Of a DNA stretch of 64,000 nt, positions 50,561-63,614 are shown piece by piece (position 1 is the stretch's first letter; every line of letters begins with the position of its first letter). This DNA is from Ephydatia muelleri. Its lineage: Eukaryota; Porifera; Demospongiae; Spongillida; Spongillidae. The notes beneath the pieces are model-generated. The model did not search any database. It was given only the letters and a program-made list of their open reading frames with translations, and was not told where the DNA came from. The position numbers were made by a program, and so were the translations under genes. Where the stretch lies: NCBI GenBank assembly GCA_013339895.1, contig JABACO010000011.1:3617306-3681305 (forward strand), written 5' to 3'.

Positions 50561-53500
50561 TCATGTCTTGGAGGAGACCATCTGCCCTTGCTGTCTTGCC
50601 AAATCCCTTGCTTTCTTCTCACGTTCCTTACGATAGCGTTCAAGGTCCTATAAATAAATATTGCCACATGTAAATAGCTAGGGTGGTTGTTTACTAAGGT
50701 TCACCATGAATAATAGAGAAATGAATAAGCAATTGAGGGTGTTTATGTCGGACCTTCTTAGAATCAGTTACCTCTTCCTTCTGTGCTCGCATAGAATCCA
50801 CGGCAGGTTCTACGTACTTAGGGTCCTTGCATGGGTCTTCAAACTTATCAGACTTGACTGATACCTGCAGAAGTAAAGGAAGGCAGGATATGGTCCAGTA
50901 CTACGATACTGTGAACACTAGTGTGCTAACCTGAGGAAAGAAGCCACCATATGCTTGCTTCCATAGCTCCAAAGGAACTCTATAGAGACAACATGGGCCA
51001 GCACTCAATAAACCATAGGTCCAAGTTAGACTCACATATGACACTTTACATGCAGTAAAAAACTGTTTCAGTTCTAGCATTGGCAGCTTCATTTACAAAA
51101 CGAACATAACAACAAACTTAAACACAATCTCCTTTTCAGACAGGTAATGCAATGTTTGTATTGCAGTGGAGTGACATTTGCATAACACAGTGTCCATTCT
51201 GTGCCTGACACTGCTACAAACCCTGTATACTTTAAGACGCTCCACACCACAAGTGACGATATCACAGGTATCCAAACACAAAGACCAACAATCCCCAACC
51301 CAATTGCTATGTAATAACATCAGTGAACACTCTGCACCAAAGATCCACAAAAACCACACATTTTGCAACACAGCAACAACACACCTGGCATTTATTTTTC
51401 CCAGCTCTCCAGACGAAAGTGAAGGAACTCCTGTGAAAGGAAAATCATTGCATCATTCTGACCCTAAGTGCCAGAATGCATACCTATCTGCCCAAGAGCA
51501 TCAGAACCAGCAGGCACTGTCAATGGCTTTGTATAGTCCATCGACATGGTATGGCTGCCATTTGAAAGGGACAACAAAATAACCCAATAGCAGGCAAATA
51601 CACACACATGCACAAACACACACACACTGCTACGCCCATGGGAACATACCTTGCAGCTGCTCCGTGAGCAAGGTGACTAAGTAGCTGCCGCACCTTATTG
51701 ACTAGTGCATCTGATTTTGAGCTGTAAAACTGAACGAAACTCTGATGATCATGATGGCTGGGAGAGAAAGGCAGGCGCATAGGCACAAACACAGCTCATG
51801 TTCTCACCTGAAGTGAGGCACCATTGATGTGTGACACAAAGCGCAGAGTTTTGCACACCATCTTCTTTTTCTCCGAATCAAAGTCTTGGAAAATATCATA
51901 CTTGGTCCCAACGATGAGGAGGGGAACAGGAAGTGGATCAAGTAGATCTTTATCCTACAGGTAATGGACAGCAATTAGCAAATTAAAGGAACAAAAACAA
52001 GGGCATTTAGTGAAATCCACCAAAACGCTCATAAAGCAAGATATTTTAGCTGTGAATCCCTTACAGGATGATCCTCTCCAAACTTCTTCCAGCGTCTTTG
52101 CTTTAGTTTCTGTGCAAGCTGGGGGTGTGAGGACTTCAGTTCGCTCACCACCTGGTTGACACATTGGGTCACCTGGGGGCCGTAAAATTATTAGATTTCT
52201 GAAATGTAAAATTATTAGATTTCTGAAATCGTCACCAGCAGAATACACACTGCTGCTGATATGACAAGAACAAAACATAATAACCACCTGTACAAAGTGC
52301 TAAGAGACTATCTGAGAATTCACACCAAGCTGCAATATAGCAATATAGCATGGAACAGCATACAGTTAGTAAATTATGAACTGCACTTCATACAGAGGGG
52401 CAGAGATACATGAGTGAAGGAGAGAGAGGGGGAGAGGAGAGAGGGGGAGAGGAGAGTAGGACGAGAGGGGAAAGGAGTGGGGGAGAGGAGAGAGGAGAGG
52501 GGAGAGGAGAGTAGGAGAGAGGGGGGAGAGGAGTGGGGGAGAGGGAGAGGGAAAAAGGTTGGAGAGAAGGAGTAGGAGAGAGGGGGAGAGAGTGGGGGAG
52601 AGGAGGAGTGGGAGAGGGAGAGGGGGAAGAGGGAGAGAGAGGGGGAGAGGAGAGAGAGGAGAGGGGAAGAGAGAGGGGGAGAGGAGAGAGGGGGAGAGGA
52701 GAGGGAAGGAGAGGACGAGAGGGGGGAGAGGAGAGAGGGGAGAGAGGAGAGAGGGAGGAGAGGAGGGGGAAAAGGAGAGAGGGGGAGAGAGAGAGGGGAG
52801 AGAAGAGTAGGAGAGAGGGGAGAGGAGTGGGCGAGAGGAGAGAGGGGAGAGGAGAGGGGAAGAGGAGAGAGGGGGAGAGGAGAGAGGGGGAGAGGAAGAG
52901 AGATGAAGGGAGGGGAGAGAGAGAGGGGGAGAGGAGAGGGGGAGGAGAGAGAGGGGGAGGAGGAGAGAGGGCGAGAGGAGGAGAGGGAAGAGGAGAGAGG
53001 GAAGAGGAGAGAGGGGGAGGAGAGGGGGGGGAGAGGAGAGAGGGGAGAGGGGAAGAGGAGAGGGGAAGAGGATGGAGGGGAAGAGGAGAGAGGGGAAAAG
53101 GGAGAGAGGAGAGATGGGGAGAAGAGGTGAGAGGAGGAGAGAAGAGGGGGGGAGAAAAAGAGGGGGAGCAGAGGGAGGAGAGGGGGAGGAGGGAGAGGAG
53201 AGAGGGGAGAGGAGGAGGGGGAGAGGAGAGGGGGAGAGGAGAGAGGGGGAGGGAGAGGAGAGGGGGAGAGGAGAGGAGAGGGGAAGAGAGAGAGAGAGAG
53301 GGGGAGAGGAGAGAGGGGGAGAGGAGAGAGGGGAAGAGGAGAGAGGGGGAGAGGAGAGAGGGGAAACAGAGGAGAGAGGGGAAGAGGAGAGAGGGGAGAG
53401 GAGAGAGGGGAAGAGGAGAGAGGGAAGAGGAGAGGGGGAAGAGGAGAGAGGAGAGGGGGAGAGGTGAGAGGAGAGAGAGAGGGGGAGAAAAGAGAGGGGG

Positions 53501-55577
53501 AGAGGGGAGAGGGGGAGAGAGGGAGAGGAGAGAGGGGAGAGGGGAGAGGGGGAGAGGAGGAGGGGGGAGAGAGGGGAGAGAGGGGAGAGGAGAGAGGGTA
53601 GAGAGCTAGAGAAAGAGGAAGAGGAGAAGGAGGAAATAAATAAAGGTGGGATTTTCAGAGGAAGGAAGCAGATTGAATGGAAAATAAGGAAGAGGAGACG
53701 AGAAGGAGAAAGAGGATTGCGGTTAAAGGGAGAGATCTAAGGAAGTGAGGATGAAAGTGAACACGAGGAAGAGCAATAGAGAAGAAGGAAAGGAGTGGAG
53801 AGAGAAAACAGCCAATGGGCTAGTAATATGAGAGAGAAATGTGTAAAGCCCAAGTCGGAAAGAGTTTATGGCACTAGTGAGTGAGAACATATAAATTGTG
53901 AGAGGATGGATGTGGATGAGACAGCAGCAATTTACATGTACAGACATCCCATAGTGGTCTTTTGGCCACCTGTCTTTGATGGTGTTGGCCTGATAAGCAG
54001 TGGTTTTGCCATTACCTGTTTCAGTGCCACCTCCAAAGTGATCCAAAGTTCCTCTGGTTTTGACAGGTCCAGTACCAAGATCACAGACAGGTTGCTAACA
54101 ACAGAGGAGGTGGTGATATCACATTCAAAGCCAATGACTTCTTTGATCTGCCCAGTTATCAACCAGGGGCTCCAAGATAGCAACCGTTTCGGGGCCCCTC
54201 CAAGTATGCAGGGACACAGACTACACACTCTCACACCAACAATGGGGCCCTGGCACACACTGCTTTTCTGGCTCCAGTTGGGTGTGTGGAAAATGCCCCC
54301 AATGTAATGGCATCATCAAACTATAGGTCACACCATACAGGCAGCGTAATGCCTTGAGCAAAGATTATTTTAAAAATGAATAAACACAAGATTTATTATA
54401 ATACTGCACATTAGTCATTTTCATGCAATGTAAATTTATCTCAACCTTATCTCCTCAGTCAATGCACACACATCACCCTAACGGCTTTGACAAAGCTCGG
54501 AACACACCCTCAATCCAAATGATGTGCATGCAGAGACACACCCTCATACAGACCACATACACACCACTAGTAAAAAAAAAAAAACAGTTCAGGAATGTGA
54601 TAATCCCTGAAGGCAACAGTAAACAGCAACAGACCCCCTTTCTCTTGGTGCATAACCCCATAACAACATGCAGATATGCATTTCACCTACTCGATGCTAG
54701 CAGCTGTGATGGGTTATCTCAATAAGCTTGGACAAAGACGTTCCTCCACCAAGTTCCCACATATGGGTGACATCCTTCTCCTTGAATAGTAGTCCCATTG
54801 TCACAAAATCAAAATAAAAAGCCCAAGTGCACAATCAATGTGATTGTCTCACCATTTTGGCACCCTTTGATTTCCTCCCGTAGGTGTAGTCTAGTCCTGT
54901 GGTGGGTTTGGAAGGCTCTTCCCTGGAATGAAATGAAAGTGGTTAGCAAATGACAGAGGTCAGCTGGCTTCTTCGTATATGCCAACGCACCTTTCTAGGA
55001 ACTGAAGGATCAGGGTTGTCTTCCCCTGTGGGAATGAACGTGCATACACTTACACATGTCAACAGGCAATACACATTTGTGTGTAAGCACGTACAAGACT
55101 ATAGTGAGCACACATGATCTATCACGTAACTACATCATACAAACTATTAACTCACAGCATTTTGACTGCCAACAAAGAATAAGGTTGTGTCACCATCCAC
55201 CACACCTTGTAATGCCTGACCTAATAATCCGAATAATAAAAATATGCCACGATAAAGCATTTGTGCTACCACGCAAATATTATCAATATCTACACGCTTC
55301 ACGTAAAAATGAACATGATTGCATTATCAATCGCAACACTAATGAAACAAACCCTTACATGTACGCTACATGCGGTCTGCATTATATACCCAACTCTAGC
55401 CTGCATACCCACTTTTTTCCCTGTCTTCTGTATTTCGGTCTCTCTCCTCTAGTGCTACAGTCCAAAGGTCTCTGTCCGCGTCTAATCTTTGTATGATTGA
55501 TAATAAGCAAACTTTGTAATCAATTATCCTTTCCTTCGCAAACGTCTTGAAGCCCACCTTTTCCTCTTGTCCGACAT
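50561..55577 (-). CDS. DYNC2LI1: DYNC2LI1, dynein-2 light intermediate chain (about 369 aa, 15 exons)
   Basis: Exons in coding order: 55558-55577, 55413-55471, 55156-55220, 54991-55025, 54853-54922, 54691-54780, 54016-54094, 52065-52172, 51808-51954, 51650-51741, 51484-51554, 51385-51430, 50931-50979, 50772-50864, 50561-50647. Phases agree throughout if one surplus base is allowed in exon 6 (ATAACCC at about 54712-54717). The protein begins MSDKRK and has a P-loop split by an intron (FFVGSQNA / GKTTLIL). Family motifs are [51 protein letters not shown] and [13 protein letters not shown]. The subunit belongs to the retrograde intraflagellar-transport motor, so the organism builds cilia. Exon 1 and its acceptor are the least certain part. 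Human DYNC2LI1 is about 351 aa. Confidence 0.93.
52420..53615. repeat. 1.2-kb polypurine tract, DYNC2LI1 intron 7
   Basis: Almost pure G/A (GAGAGGAGAGGGGGAGAG units) on the plus strand, so the transcript of this intron is pyrimidine-rich. Open frames up to 358 residues here are Arg/Glu/Gly repeats and not genes. Confidence 0.97.
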
Positions 55578-55668
55578 CGACCGTTGCTATAGCGATGGCA
55601 AAGCACGTGATTATTGCCTCGTACCCAGTTTACCACACAATTTCGATAACACAGTATACAAAATGCAT

Positions 55669-56108
55669 TCAGCTGTGATGCCGTAATGTTGGCTTCACAT
55701 GTACTTCAAACATGTCTGTGAGTCCATCTTTGATGAAGTGAGATGCTATATCCTTCAATCCACAATGGACCAGCTCAATGCCAGAGACACTATAAATAAG
55801 AATAAACAGTGTACAATAGAATATACTGTAATACACAGAAAAACTAACCCAACAATAGAACACAATGATTGTCTAAGGTTTGTGATGCTTTTCCTTCAAG
55901 ACACCTCACAAGGAATTGATAAAGTGTAAGCCAAAAGCCACATCTTAACAAACCACTTCCTTCTCAACACAAATTGTGAGCAAAGAAAAAAAAACTTGAA
56001 CCACCCCAAAAAGCAACTTAACAGAGGTATTTTAAGAAACAATGGAAGAAGCCAAAGTTCAAGAAAGTAGTGGTTCACAACAGCCAAAGAAGAGAAAACA
56101 CACACACA

Positions 56109-56157
<49 letters not shown>

Positions 56158-57181
56158 GTCCCTGACAGTGTGATGGCTTCTGTCAGCTGGAGCCACACAA
56201 CACATGCAAAGCCACACCACAGACCCACACAATCCCACAGCTCAACGTGTTTCCAATGCTTCACATCCATGTTTTGACTGTTCCTCACCTGTTAAATCTG
56301 AAAGAAAGGTTCACACTGATGACTTCTTATGTATCCCAGACACAATTAAGATTTGCATGCATTCCATGCCAGCATTCACTCTCGTACCTATCTGACAGCT
56401 GGTTGTCATCCATGCGCAGGTGACACAGGATGCTCATCAATCGCTCCTTGCAGGGCCTTCCACTGGTGTCGACATCAATGAGGGAAGTTCGCCACCTGCG
56501 TAGCAACTCATGCAGGTTGTCACTACAGCCTGCTAGAATGACGTAGATGAAGTGGATACCAGCGCTGATGACCCTAACACGAATGGACAGTTCCCGTGAC
56601 CATGACTTCAGCGTCTTAAAATACTTTGTCTCAGAGCGAATGTGGTCCAGGTGCACAACGCAGATTGAGCTTTCTTGCGCAGATGTAAGCTGATTTGGTT
56701 GTGGTGGTTCAAGGTCACTAAGAATCATACTATGATCCAATTCAGGCAAGTCTAGTTGCTCGTGCACCAAACTCTCAAACTTGTCCCTTAGGAACTCTGT
56801 AGTAGAAAATATACACGGTTCGTTGCAGTACACGGTGACGTGATCATTTACAACTTGCTGCAGTTCTAAGATGCTTCTCGCGCAAAGATCATCTGATGAT
56901 AGTAACACACGAGGTGAAATAGCCGGATATCCACTAGGGAGTTCAAACCTTGCATGCAAACTTATAACTCTGTTGTACGCTTCAACCTGAATCTGTAACG
57001 TTACGCAAATTGGTTCATGACGTTGGTCCGATGGGAGCAGTTCCAAGGTATCAAAATGATATGGAAGGTGAAGGGTAAATTCAGACGGCTTGCAGTAAAT
57101 GTTTCTTAAGGACATTACTTCTTCCACCTCTGTTCTCCAGCCGTCTTCGCACAAGGTGCCCATTTTCAACTGCTGCGCCAC
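55669..57181 (-). CDS. RWDD3: RWDD3-like RWD-domain protein (about 307 aa)
   Basis: Exon 1 (56388-57181) encodes an N-terminal RWD domain (about residues 10-125; EEVMSLRNIYC, ARFELPSGYPAISPRV). A C-terminal domain begins near residue 180 (VVHLDHIRSETKYFKTLKSW, then VDTSGRPCKERLMSIL), typical of RWDD3/RWDD2 proteins. It ends in phase 2 at a GTACGAG donor. The last exon (55669-55789) reads GLKDIASHFIKDGLTDMFEV to the stop at 55669. A 9-nt microexon (56289-56297) may lie between them. In vertebrates RWDD3 (RSUME) enhances SUMO conjugation through Ubc9; the same role here is inference. Its stop is only 91 bp upstream of the DYNC2LI1 start. Confidence 0.85.
56100..56155. repeat. (CA)n microsatellite in RWDD3 intron
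   Basis: About 55 bp of CA with single ATA interruptions. Confidence 0.95.
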
Positions 57182-57405
57182 TTGATTTCCTGTGGGCGGA
57201 GTCTGCGTGTATATTGCGGTTTTCGAAGGGTTAACAAAAATTTAGCGTTGCGGTTTATAGCGTATTTTTGCGACGGACTCCTACATAGGTCTGGCGTAGT
57301 CGCTCGTGCTATTTGAGGGGTGGAACTACGAAGTACGACCATTTAGCGTCATTCACTGATTCACTCTATCTGAGACAGCGTTGTGCGACGTGTTTATCGG
57401 CTAGC
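57182..57405. promoter_or_regulatory. Divergent promoter of RWDD3 and MIDN
   Basis: The 224 bp between the RWDD3 start (57181, minus) and the MIDN start (57406, plus) must hold both promoters and 5' leaders. A GGGCGG-type box (TGTGGGCGGAG) lies close to RWDD3. No clear TATA box. CpG dinucleotides are commoner here than in the flanking introns. Confidence 0.65.
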
Positions 57406-60400
57406 ATGTCATCGAAACGAGAGAAAGTGAAGCCCATCTCCGTGAAAATCCAACCCACAATAGGCGAATCGTTCAAACTGTCCGTTCTCCCAGCAACAAA
57501 GATTTCAGCGCTTAAAGAGACTATCAGTGATCGTATGGGACTGTCTCCGCAGAAGATGTCTCTGCTTCATCACAACAGGTGAGAATGGGGACGCGTTTTT
57601 TTTTCTTTTTTTCGTTTAATGTTAGTTTTATTTTTGTGTACGCTACTTGAAGCAGTGAAGGATTTTGTATTCGAACCCAGTTCTCCGTCGTAGAGGTAGT
57701 GTTTTGAAAGGCACTGGTGCCTGGCAATATTTCCGTTTCGTGGTGAATACCACCAAAACGGGGCGTATAATGAGGCGGACATACGATATGAGAATGCGGC
57801 ATTTTCTTGGTAACCGGTTCGTTGTCCCAAAGCATTAGGGAGGCGCGAGGGAGTGTGTAGGTGTGTAGGATGTGGCTTTTCAATAATAACATATTTGACA
57901 GCTGCAACAGGTAGGAAGGAAGGAGCCCCCTAAGAATTATTATGTGTGTGTGTGTGTGTGTGGGCGCGCGCGCGTGTGTGCGTGTAGGTGCGTGTGAAAA
58001 AGGATAACGAGCACTTCCCGAGGCCACTCAGAGCGCTTGCCAGTGCATGCAGAAACCCTTTATGCATGTTGTCTAGCTATTGACAGCTGGCTTCACTCTC
58101 TAGTACACAATAGAAGATCCCCCCCCCCCCCCCCTTTCCCCACAAAGCGGGAGTCTGGATAGAATAGGAATAAGTAATTCATTTTGGCTTTGACTGTATG
58201 GCTATGGCTCTTGGCCTGTGCACACAGTGTGGATGTAGGCATGCACTAATGGTGTTGCACACCCAAAATAACAGAAAGTGGTGTTGTGTTGTTAGGTTTT
58301 GATGCAATACTAATTGACTGTGTGTTGTCCACATTGTGCATAAAGTTTTGGGGTTGGTTATTTGGGTACAGGTTGTGCTTTCAGAGTCTGTGACAATAAC
58401 ATGTTTGCCTTAGCATACCTGCATGCTGTGCTCAGCAGCTTACTCGGAAAGCTTCCCCTCTCATGGGGACACAATTGGGCATGCCACAGACCGAGCTACA
58501 GTTAAGTGGGAAGCATTTTGATGTGTACTTCAGTTGCATTGCAAGCAAGGGCCAGACTACTTGTGCAATCCATGGGGTTCATGTATTACATTACTGCCAT
58601 TATTTCATTCACTAGCCATCCACCCTCGTTATGGTACAGCCCTTGTGGTGGTTTATTCATATCTAGCTTTCCCTCCTCCCCACATCTATGCACCCACACC
58701 CTCCTACCACTACATAGGCACCAAGCATTCTTTTTCTTCCTGCTTTTCCAAAGCTTTTGACCTTTGTCTAGGTCCTCTCTTTGTGGCAACAATGTACACA
58801 CATGTTGGGCAGGATGGGGTTTTTGCTTCAATTGTGCACACCACATTCGTTTGGTCTTGCCTTTGTCCAAAGCCCACTGTTGTATAGTTTGGCTCTGCTG
58901 CAAATGCTCTTCAGTGATTTGTTTATTGTTATGTTATTGTTGCTCTGGCTCAAAGTACGAGTGGGCTTACTTCCATCTGATGGTCTCTCTCTTCTGTAGT
59001 GAGCTGAATTCTGGGACGCTTGTGGACAATTCCATTCACGATGGGAGCGAGCTTCTGTTAGTTCCTGCATTGGAGTCTGGAGTCACAGTAAGTACTGTCT
59101 GCCTGCTCTGGGGAAGTATTTATTTATGGGTTGGGATGGAGAGTTACACCCCCTCTTTCCCTCCAACACCCCTCCCCCTCATTGATAAATTGGCAGTAGG
59201 TATGGGTTTTTTAATAACAAGGGGGGGCGTCTCCGGGCCTCAGTGAATTTGGGCACGCCCCTTGATGGTCAAATGTTGCCCAATTTGGGCCTTATTCATT
59301 GCCAGCAAATGCTGGTGCTCTTGTGAACATCCCTGATGTAATTCACAGCAGGGTCGAATGTTTCTGGTTGTAAATGTTCATTATTCTTGTTTGGTCTGGT
59401 GGTCTTGAAATGGTGTGTGGGTGTGGATGTGTGTACACATCTTACAAGATGTGGAACTTGAAAGGGGGAGGACATGCATGTACTGTAGGAAGTGGTGGCC
59501 TCAATATTGTGTGGGTTTATTATTATTTATTTTTTCTAAAGAACTTTGTCACCACTGGGACAAAGGAAAGGGTGAGGCAGCCCTTAGGTGTTGCTAATGC
59601 AGCAGTGGGTTTGTTGTGGAAAAGAAATCACAACCTAGGATAGTGGTGGTATGTGGTGACTGTCCCCTCCCCCCCTACTCTTTGTTGTGCTAAACATTAG
59701 CTGCATTCTTTAGCCCCTGCTTGATAAAGGTTGGTTGGGGGGAGGCTGGTGTGGGCGACTCCCTCATGTTTTGGCACCTTCTGCTGCTGCTGATTGAGAC
59801 AGTGGGCATGTGCTAACTGGCTATCTGGGTAGTGGTGTTACCAGGTGTGGGTTAGTCTGAGGTGTGCACAAAGGAAGTACAAGACTAGTACTAGTTCCTG
59901 CACTTGTGTGTCTGTTTGTATGGTTGCCTGTGTGTGCCACTGTTTGAAAGAAATAGATGTTTGTAGCTGGCGGTATATAAAGTTTCAGAGACTTGGATTC
60001 CCCCATTTTGTATGTGCGTGGACCCATACGGTTGGTACCTCCACATCCACACACACACACACACACCACATTTGTAAGTGAGCCTTATTGTGTCAATACG
60101 TATGCACATGGCATCCAATAGATCATCCTGTAGGGGCATAGTAGATTGGGTGGTGGTCATTGTCACCTCAGTCAACTCCTCTGGTGACTACAGAATATGG
60201 CATTCTGCTAAGCAGAACTGGTCTAATGAGGAAAACAAGGTCATTTCTTGTTAGCAGCCAGCCTTTTGGCAGGTCAGAAACCATGGGTGACTGGTTAGTG
60301 ACTAGAAGCAATGCCTTGTTTGGTTACAAGGGCCCTACAGGTTCCAGTTCTCTTGAGTGTCATCAACAGGGTCACATGGCTTGCTTTTCCCTTTTGTGAC

Positions 60401-61421
60401 AATGTGCAAACAAAAAGGGGGGGACTGTTTGGGGGGCTGGTTTCCCCTTTAACAGATCTGTCCACCCAGTTTCGTTGTGTGATTAGTGTGCTTTGTGGCA
60501 AGGTGTTGTATGATAACTTTACGACTGATGAAGCATTTATTTCCCTCCACACTGTGGGGGAAGCTGTGAGATCAACTATGGTTGCCCAGAAGCTGTAGGT
60601 CTGCCAACTGTGGAATGGTGGGGGGGAACAGAAGGGGGAGGACGTGTATAGATGTGGTATGTGTGGAGCTTATTTGGCCAATCACGGGTACAGACATTTG
60701 TGGGAGCCCAGTGGAAGGGAAGCTAACCTGATAACTGCTCAGACATGTGAGGCATGCCTATGTTGGGCATCTGAGAAGTTGTGAATGGTTGTGGTGTGTG
60801 TATGTGTGATCAGTACTTTTATCACTTCTTGTTTTACGTTTACACACAGGGGGTGTGGGGGGGTGGGGGATGGTGGTGGGTGTGTGTGCATGTGTGCAGC
60901 TAAGATATCAGTTCAACTCAACTCCACCTGGCTTTGAGGTTGTGTCTGTAAAGCATCTCTTGTTTTTCCCATGAGAGCTCGGTGGTTGCGTTTCATTGTG
61001 GCTTTTTACACACCATCTCCCTTTGCTCTCAACCCAAGGATGGGTAAGGGGCCCTTCTGTCAGGACTTTTTGTTCAGCTGAATGCACTTAAAACCCTATG
61101 AATGTTGAGGAAATCATCAGCACTTGATCAATGAATATCATTGAACTCATCTGCCTGAAGCATACCTATATATACATTACTTTGGCTAGCCCTGATGGAT
61201 GCCCATCCCTGAAATAGTACTCCTTGCGTTGACACATGGGTTTCCCAAGGAGACATGTCACCTTTGGTGTGTTGCCATTCTGGACAGGGGTGTGACTTGA
61301 AAACATGCAGCATTGGATCAAATTTGTTCCTCCCCGCAGACTGTAAACTCGGTTTGATCCGGGTTGCTATGATGAAGCACACAGCATGAGTGGCATCTCA
61401 GATGAACAGGTCAAGTTGTGT

Positions 61422-61462
<41 letters not shown>

Positions 61463-61551
61463 TGTGTGTGTGTGTGTGTGTGTTGTGTGGTGTGTGTGGT
61501 GTGGTGTGTGTGTGTGTGTGTGTAGTGTGTGTGTGTGTGGTGTGTGTGTGT

Positions 61552-61592
<41 letters not shown>

Positions 61593-62213
61593 GTGTCTGT
61601 GTGTTTGGGTATGTGTGTTTGGTGTATGTGTGTGGTGTGTGTGGTGTGTTGTGTGCATGGTGCAAGTCTGGTGTGGGGTCAGTTACTTGTTCAGGCTGCA
61701 CCTGGACAAGGTATGGATTGTGCATTGTTAGGTTTTGCTGACAAAAGAAAGGGAAAAAACTTCATATAATATTGTTTTTTCCTCCCAAATAGATGATGAC
61801 TTTTTGAATGGGAAATGCCCTCTGTCTGTTGGCTATTCGCGTAGGGGAGTCGGTTTGTGTTTTTGTCAACGTGCACAGAGCCAAAGTGGAAGAGAAGATA
61901 GCTGTGGAGCCTTCCCCCAGTAAGAAGAGACGCTGCACCAGACCTCCCAGACAATGTGCCGGAGGTCCGTCGAATGTGCCCCTTCGCGATCCTCCTCCTC
62001 TTGCAGGCTTTGAGGACATCTCACACACGAATGCAGGGTCAAATGAGCGCCACTCGCCGATCTTCGACTACCCATCAGTGGCTGCCCCGGGACCATCCCG
62101 GGCGAGAACTATTCCAGCTGATGCCATTGATGGACCATGCAGTTCAAGCATTCTAAGAGAGCACACAGCACATTGCAGTGAGAGCGGGGAGGGTGAGGGA
62201 GGGCAAGACACCA
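57406..62213 (+). CDS. MIDN: MIDN (midnolin), incomplete at the gap
   Basis: Exon 1 (57406-57578) and exon 2 (59000-59087) join in phase 2 to a ubiquitin-like domain: KVKPISVKIQP, MGLSPQKMSLLHHNR, then SELNSGTLVDNSIHDGSELL and LVPALESGV. This matches midnolin's N-terminal domain, which helps deliver nuclear proteins to the proteasome without ubiquitin. A later exon from 61793 reads DDDFLNGKCPLSV. After one surplus G at 61831-61832 it continues AIRVGESVCVFVNV, matching midnolin's conserved block after the ubiquitin-like domain. It then runs as a Pro/Ser-rich region with a PSKKRRC basic patch into the N gap. A small exon ending GISDEQ at about 61409 is possible. The C-terminus is missing. Confidence 0.82.
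57579..58999 (+). other. MIDN intron 1
   Basis: Contains a GT/GC microsatellite (57943-57990) and a 14-nt C tract (about 58121). No other gene seen. Confidence 0.7.
59088..61792 (+). other. MIDN intron(s) with unresolved small exon
   Basis: GT-rich intronic sequence. The block at about 61350-61409 (reading HSMSGISDEQ before a GTCAAG donor) aligns with the midnolin region just before the DDFLNG exon but cannot be joined in phase without a further base change. Confidence 0.45.
61418..61660. repeat. (GT)n tract in MIDN intron
   Basis: About 240 bp of GT with GTGGT and GTTTGG variants. Confidence 0.95.
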
Positions 62214-63213
62214 NNNNNNNNNNNNNNNNNNNNNNNNNNNNNNNNNNNNNNNNNNNNNNNNNNNNNNNNNNNNNNNNNNNNNNNNNNNNNNNNNNNNNNN
62301 NNNNNNNNNNNNNNNNNNNNNNNNNNNNNNNNNNNNNNNNNNNNNNNNNNNNNNNNNNNNNNNNNNNNNNNNNNNNNNNNNNNNNNNNNNNNNNNNNNNN
62401 NNNNNNNNNNNNNNNNNNNNNNNNNNNNNNNNNNNNNNNNNNNNNNNNNNNNNNNNNNNNNNNNNNNNNNNNNNNNNNNNNNNNNNNNNNNNNNNNNNNN
62501 NNNNNNNNNNNNNNNNNNNNNNNNNNNNNNNNNNNNNNNNNNNNNNNNNNNNNNNNNNNNNNNNNNNNNNNNNNNNNNNNNNNNNNNNNNNNNNNNNNNN
62601 NNNNNNNNNNNNNNNNNNNNNNNNNNNNNNNNNNNNNNNNNNNNNNNNNNNNNNNNNNNNNNNNNNNNNNNNNNNNNNNNNNNNNNNNNNNNNNNNNNNN
62701 NNNNNNNNNNNNNNNNNNNNNNNNNNNNNNNNNNNNNNNNNNNNNNNNNNNNNNNNNNNNNNNNNNNNNNNNNNNNNNNNNNNNNNNNNNNNNNNNNNNN
62801 NNNNNNNNNNNNNNNNNNNNNNNNNNNNNNNNNNNNNNNNNNNNNNNNNNNNNNNNNNNNNNNNNNNNNNNNNNNNNNNNNNNNNNNNNNNNNNNNNNNN
62901 NNNNNNNNNNNNNNNNNNNNNNNNNNNNNNNNNNNNNNNNNNNNNNNNNNNNNNNNNNNNNNNNNNNNNNNNNNNNNNNNNNNNNNNNNNNNNNNNNNNN
63001 NNNNNNNNNNNNNNNNNNNNNNNNNNNNNNNNNNNNNNNNNNNNNNNNNNNNNNNNNNNNNNNNNNNNNNNNNNNNNNNNNNNNNNNNNNNNNNNNNNNN
63101 NNNNNNNNNNNNNNNNNNNNNNNNNNNNNNNNNNNNNNNNNNNNNNNNNNNNNNNNNNNNNNNNNNNNNNNNNNNNNNNNNNNNNNNNNNNNNNNNNNNN
63201 NNNNNNNNNNNNN
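62214..63213. other. Assembly gap of exactly 1000 N
   Basis: 1000 consecutive N. A round number indicates a placeholder, so the real distance between MIDN and POLR1A is unknown. Confidence 0.99.
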
Positions 63214-63577
63214 CTCTGCCTCAGGGAGGTGCTTTGAATAGAAGTGCAGAAATGCACTCCGTCGAGGCCTGCCATGTAAAGTCCCACCTCCATGTTTGGC
63301 GCCAGCGATCAAGCTGAGAAAAGACAACATCAAGTGCCCAACTGGTGCAAGGGTCACACACACCCCAATGGTCCAGGGGTACACAACACCACCCAATGGT
63401 CCAGAGACCCAATGGTCCAGTGGTATCACAGTTCTCCATGCATAGGGGTCAGTGCATGAAGCTTAGGCTGTAATATGGCACAACCACACACATACATCAC
63501 CAAAACATACACATAGAACACCCACACACCACACACCACACACAACACACCACACACACCACACCCACACACACACC

Positions 63578-63614
<37 letters not shown>

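Noticed and set aside
52533..53609. 358-residue open frame rich in Arg, Glu and Gly
   Set aside because: Product of the GA-rich tract inside DYNC2LI1 intron 7; all plus-strand frames are open there.
61808..63429. Open frames of 379-477 residues across the N gap
   Set aside because: Open only because N codons cannot encode stops; the real content is MIDN on the left and POLR1A on the right.
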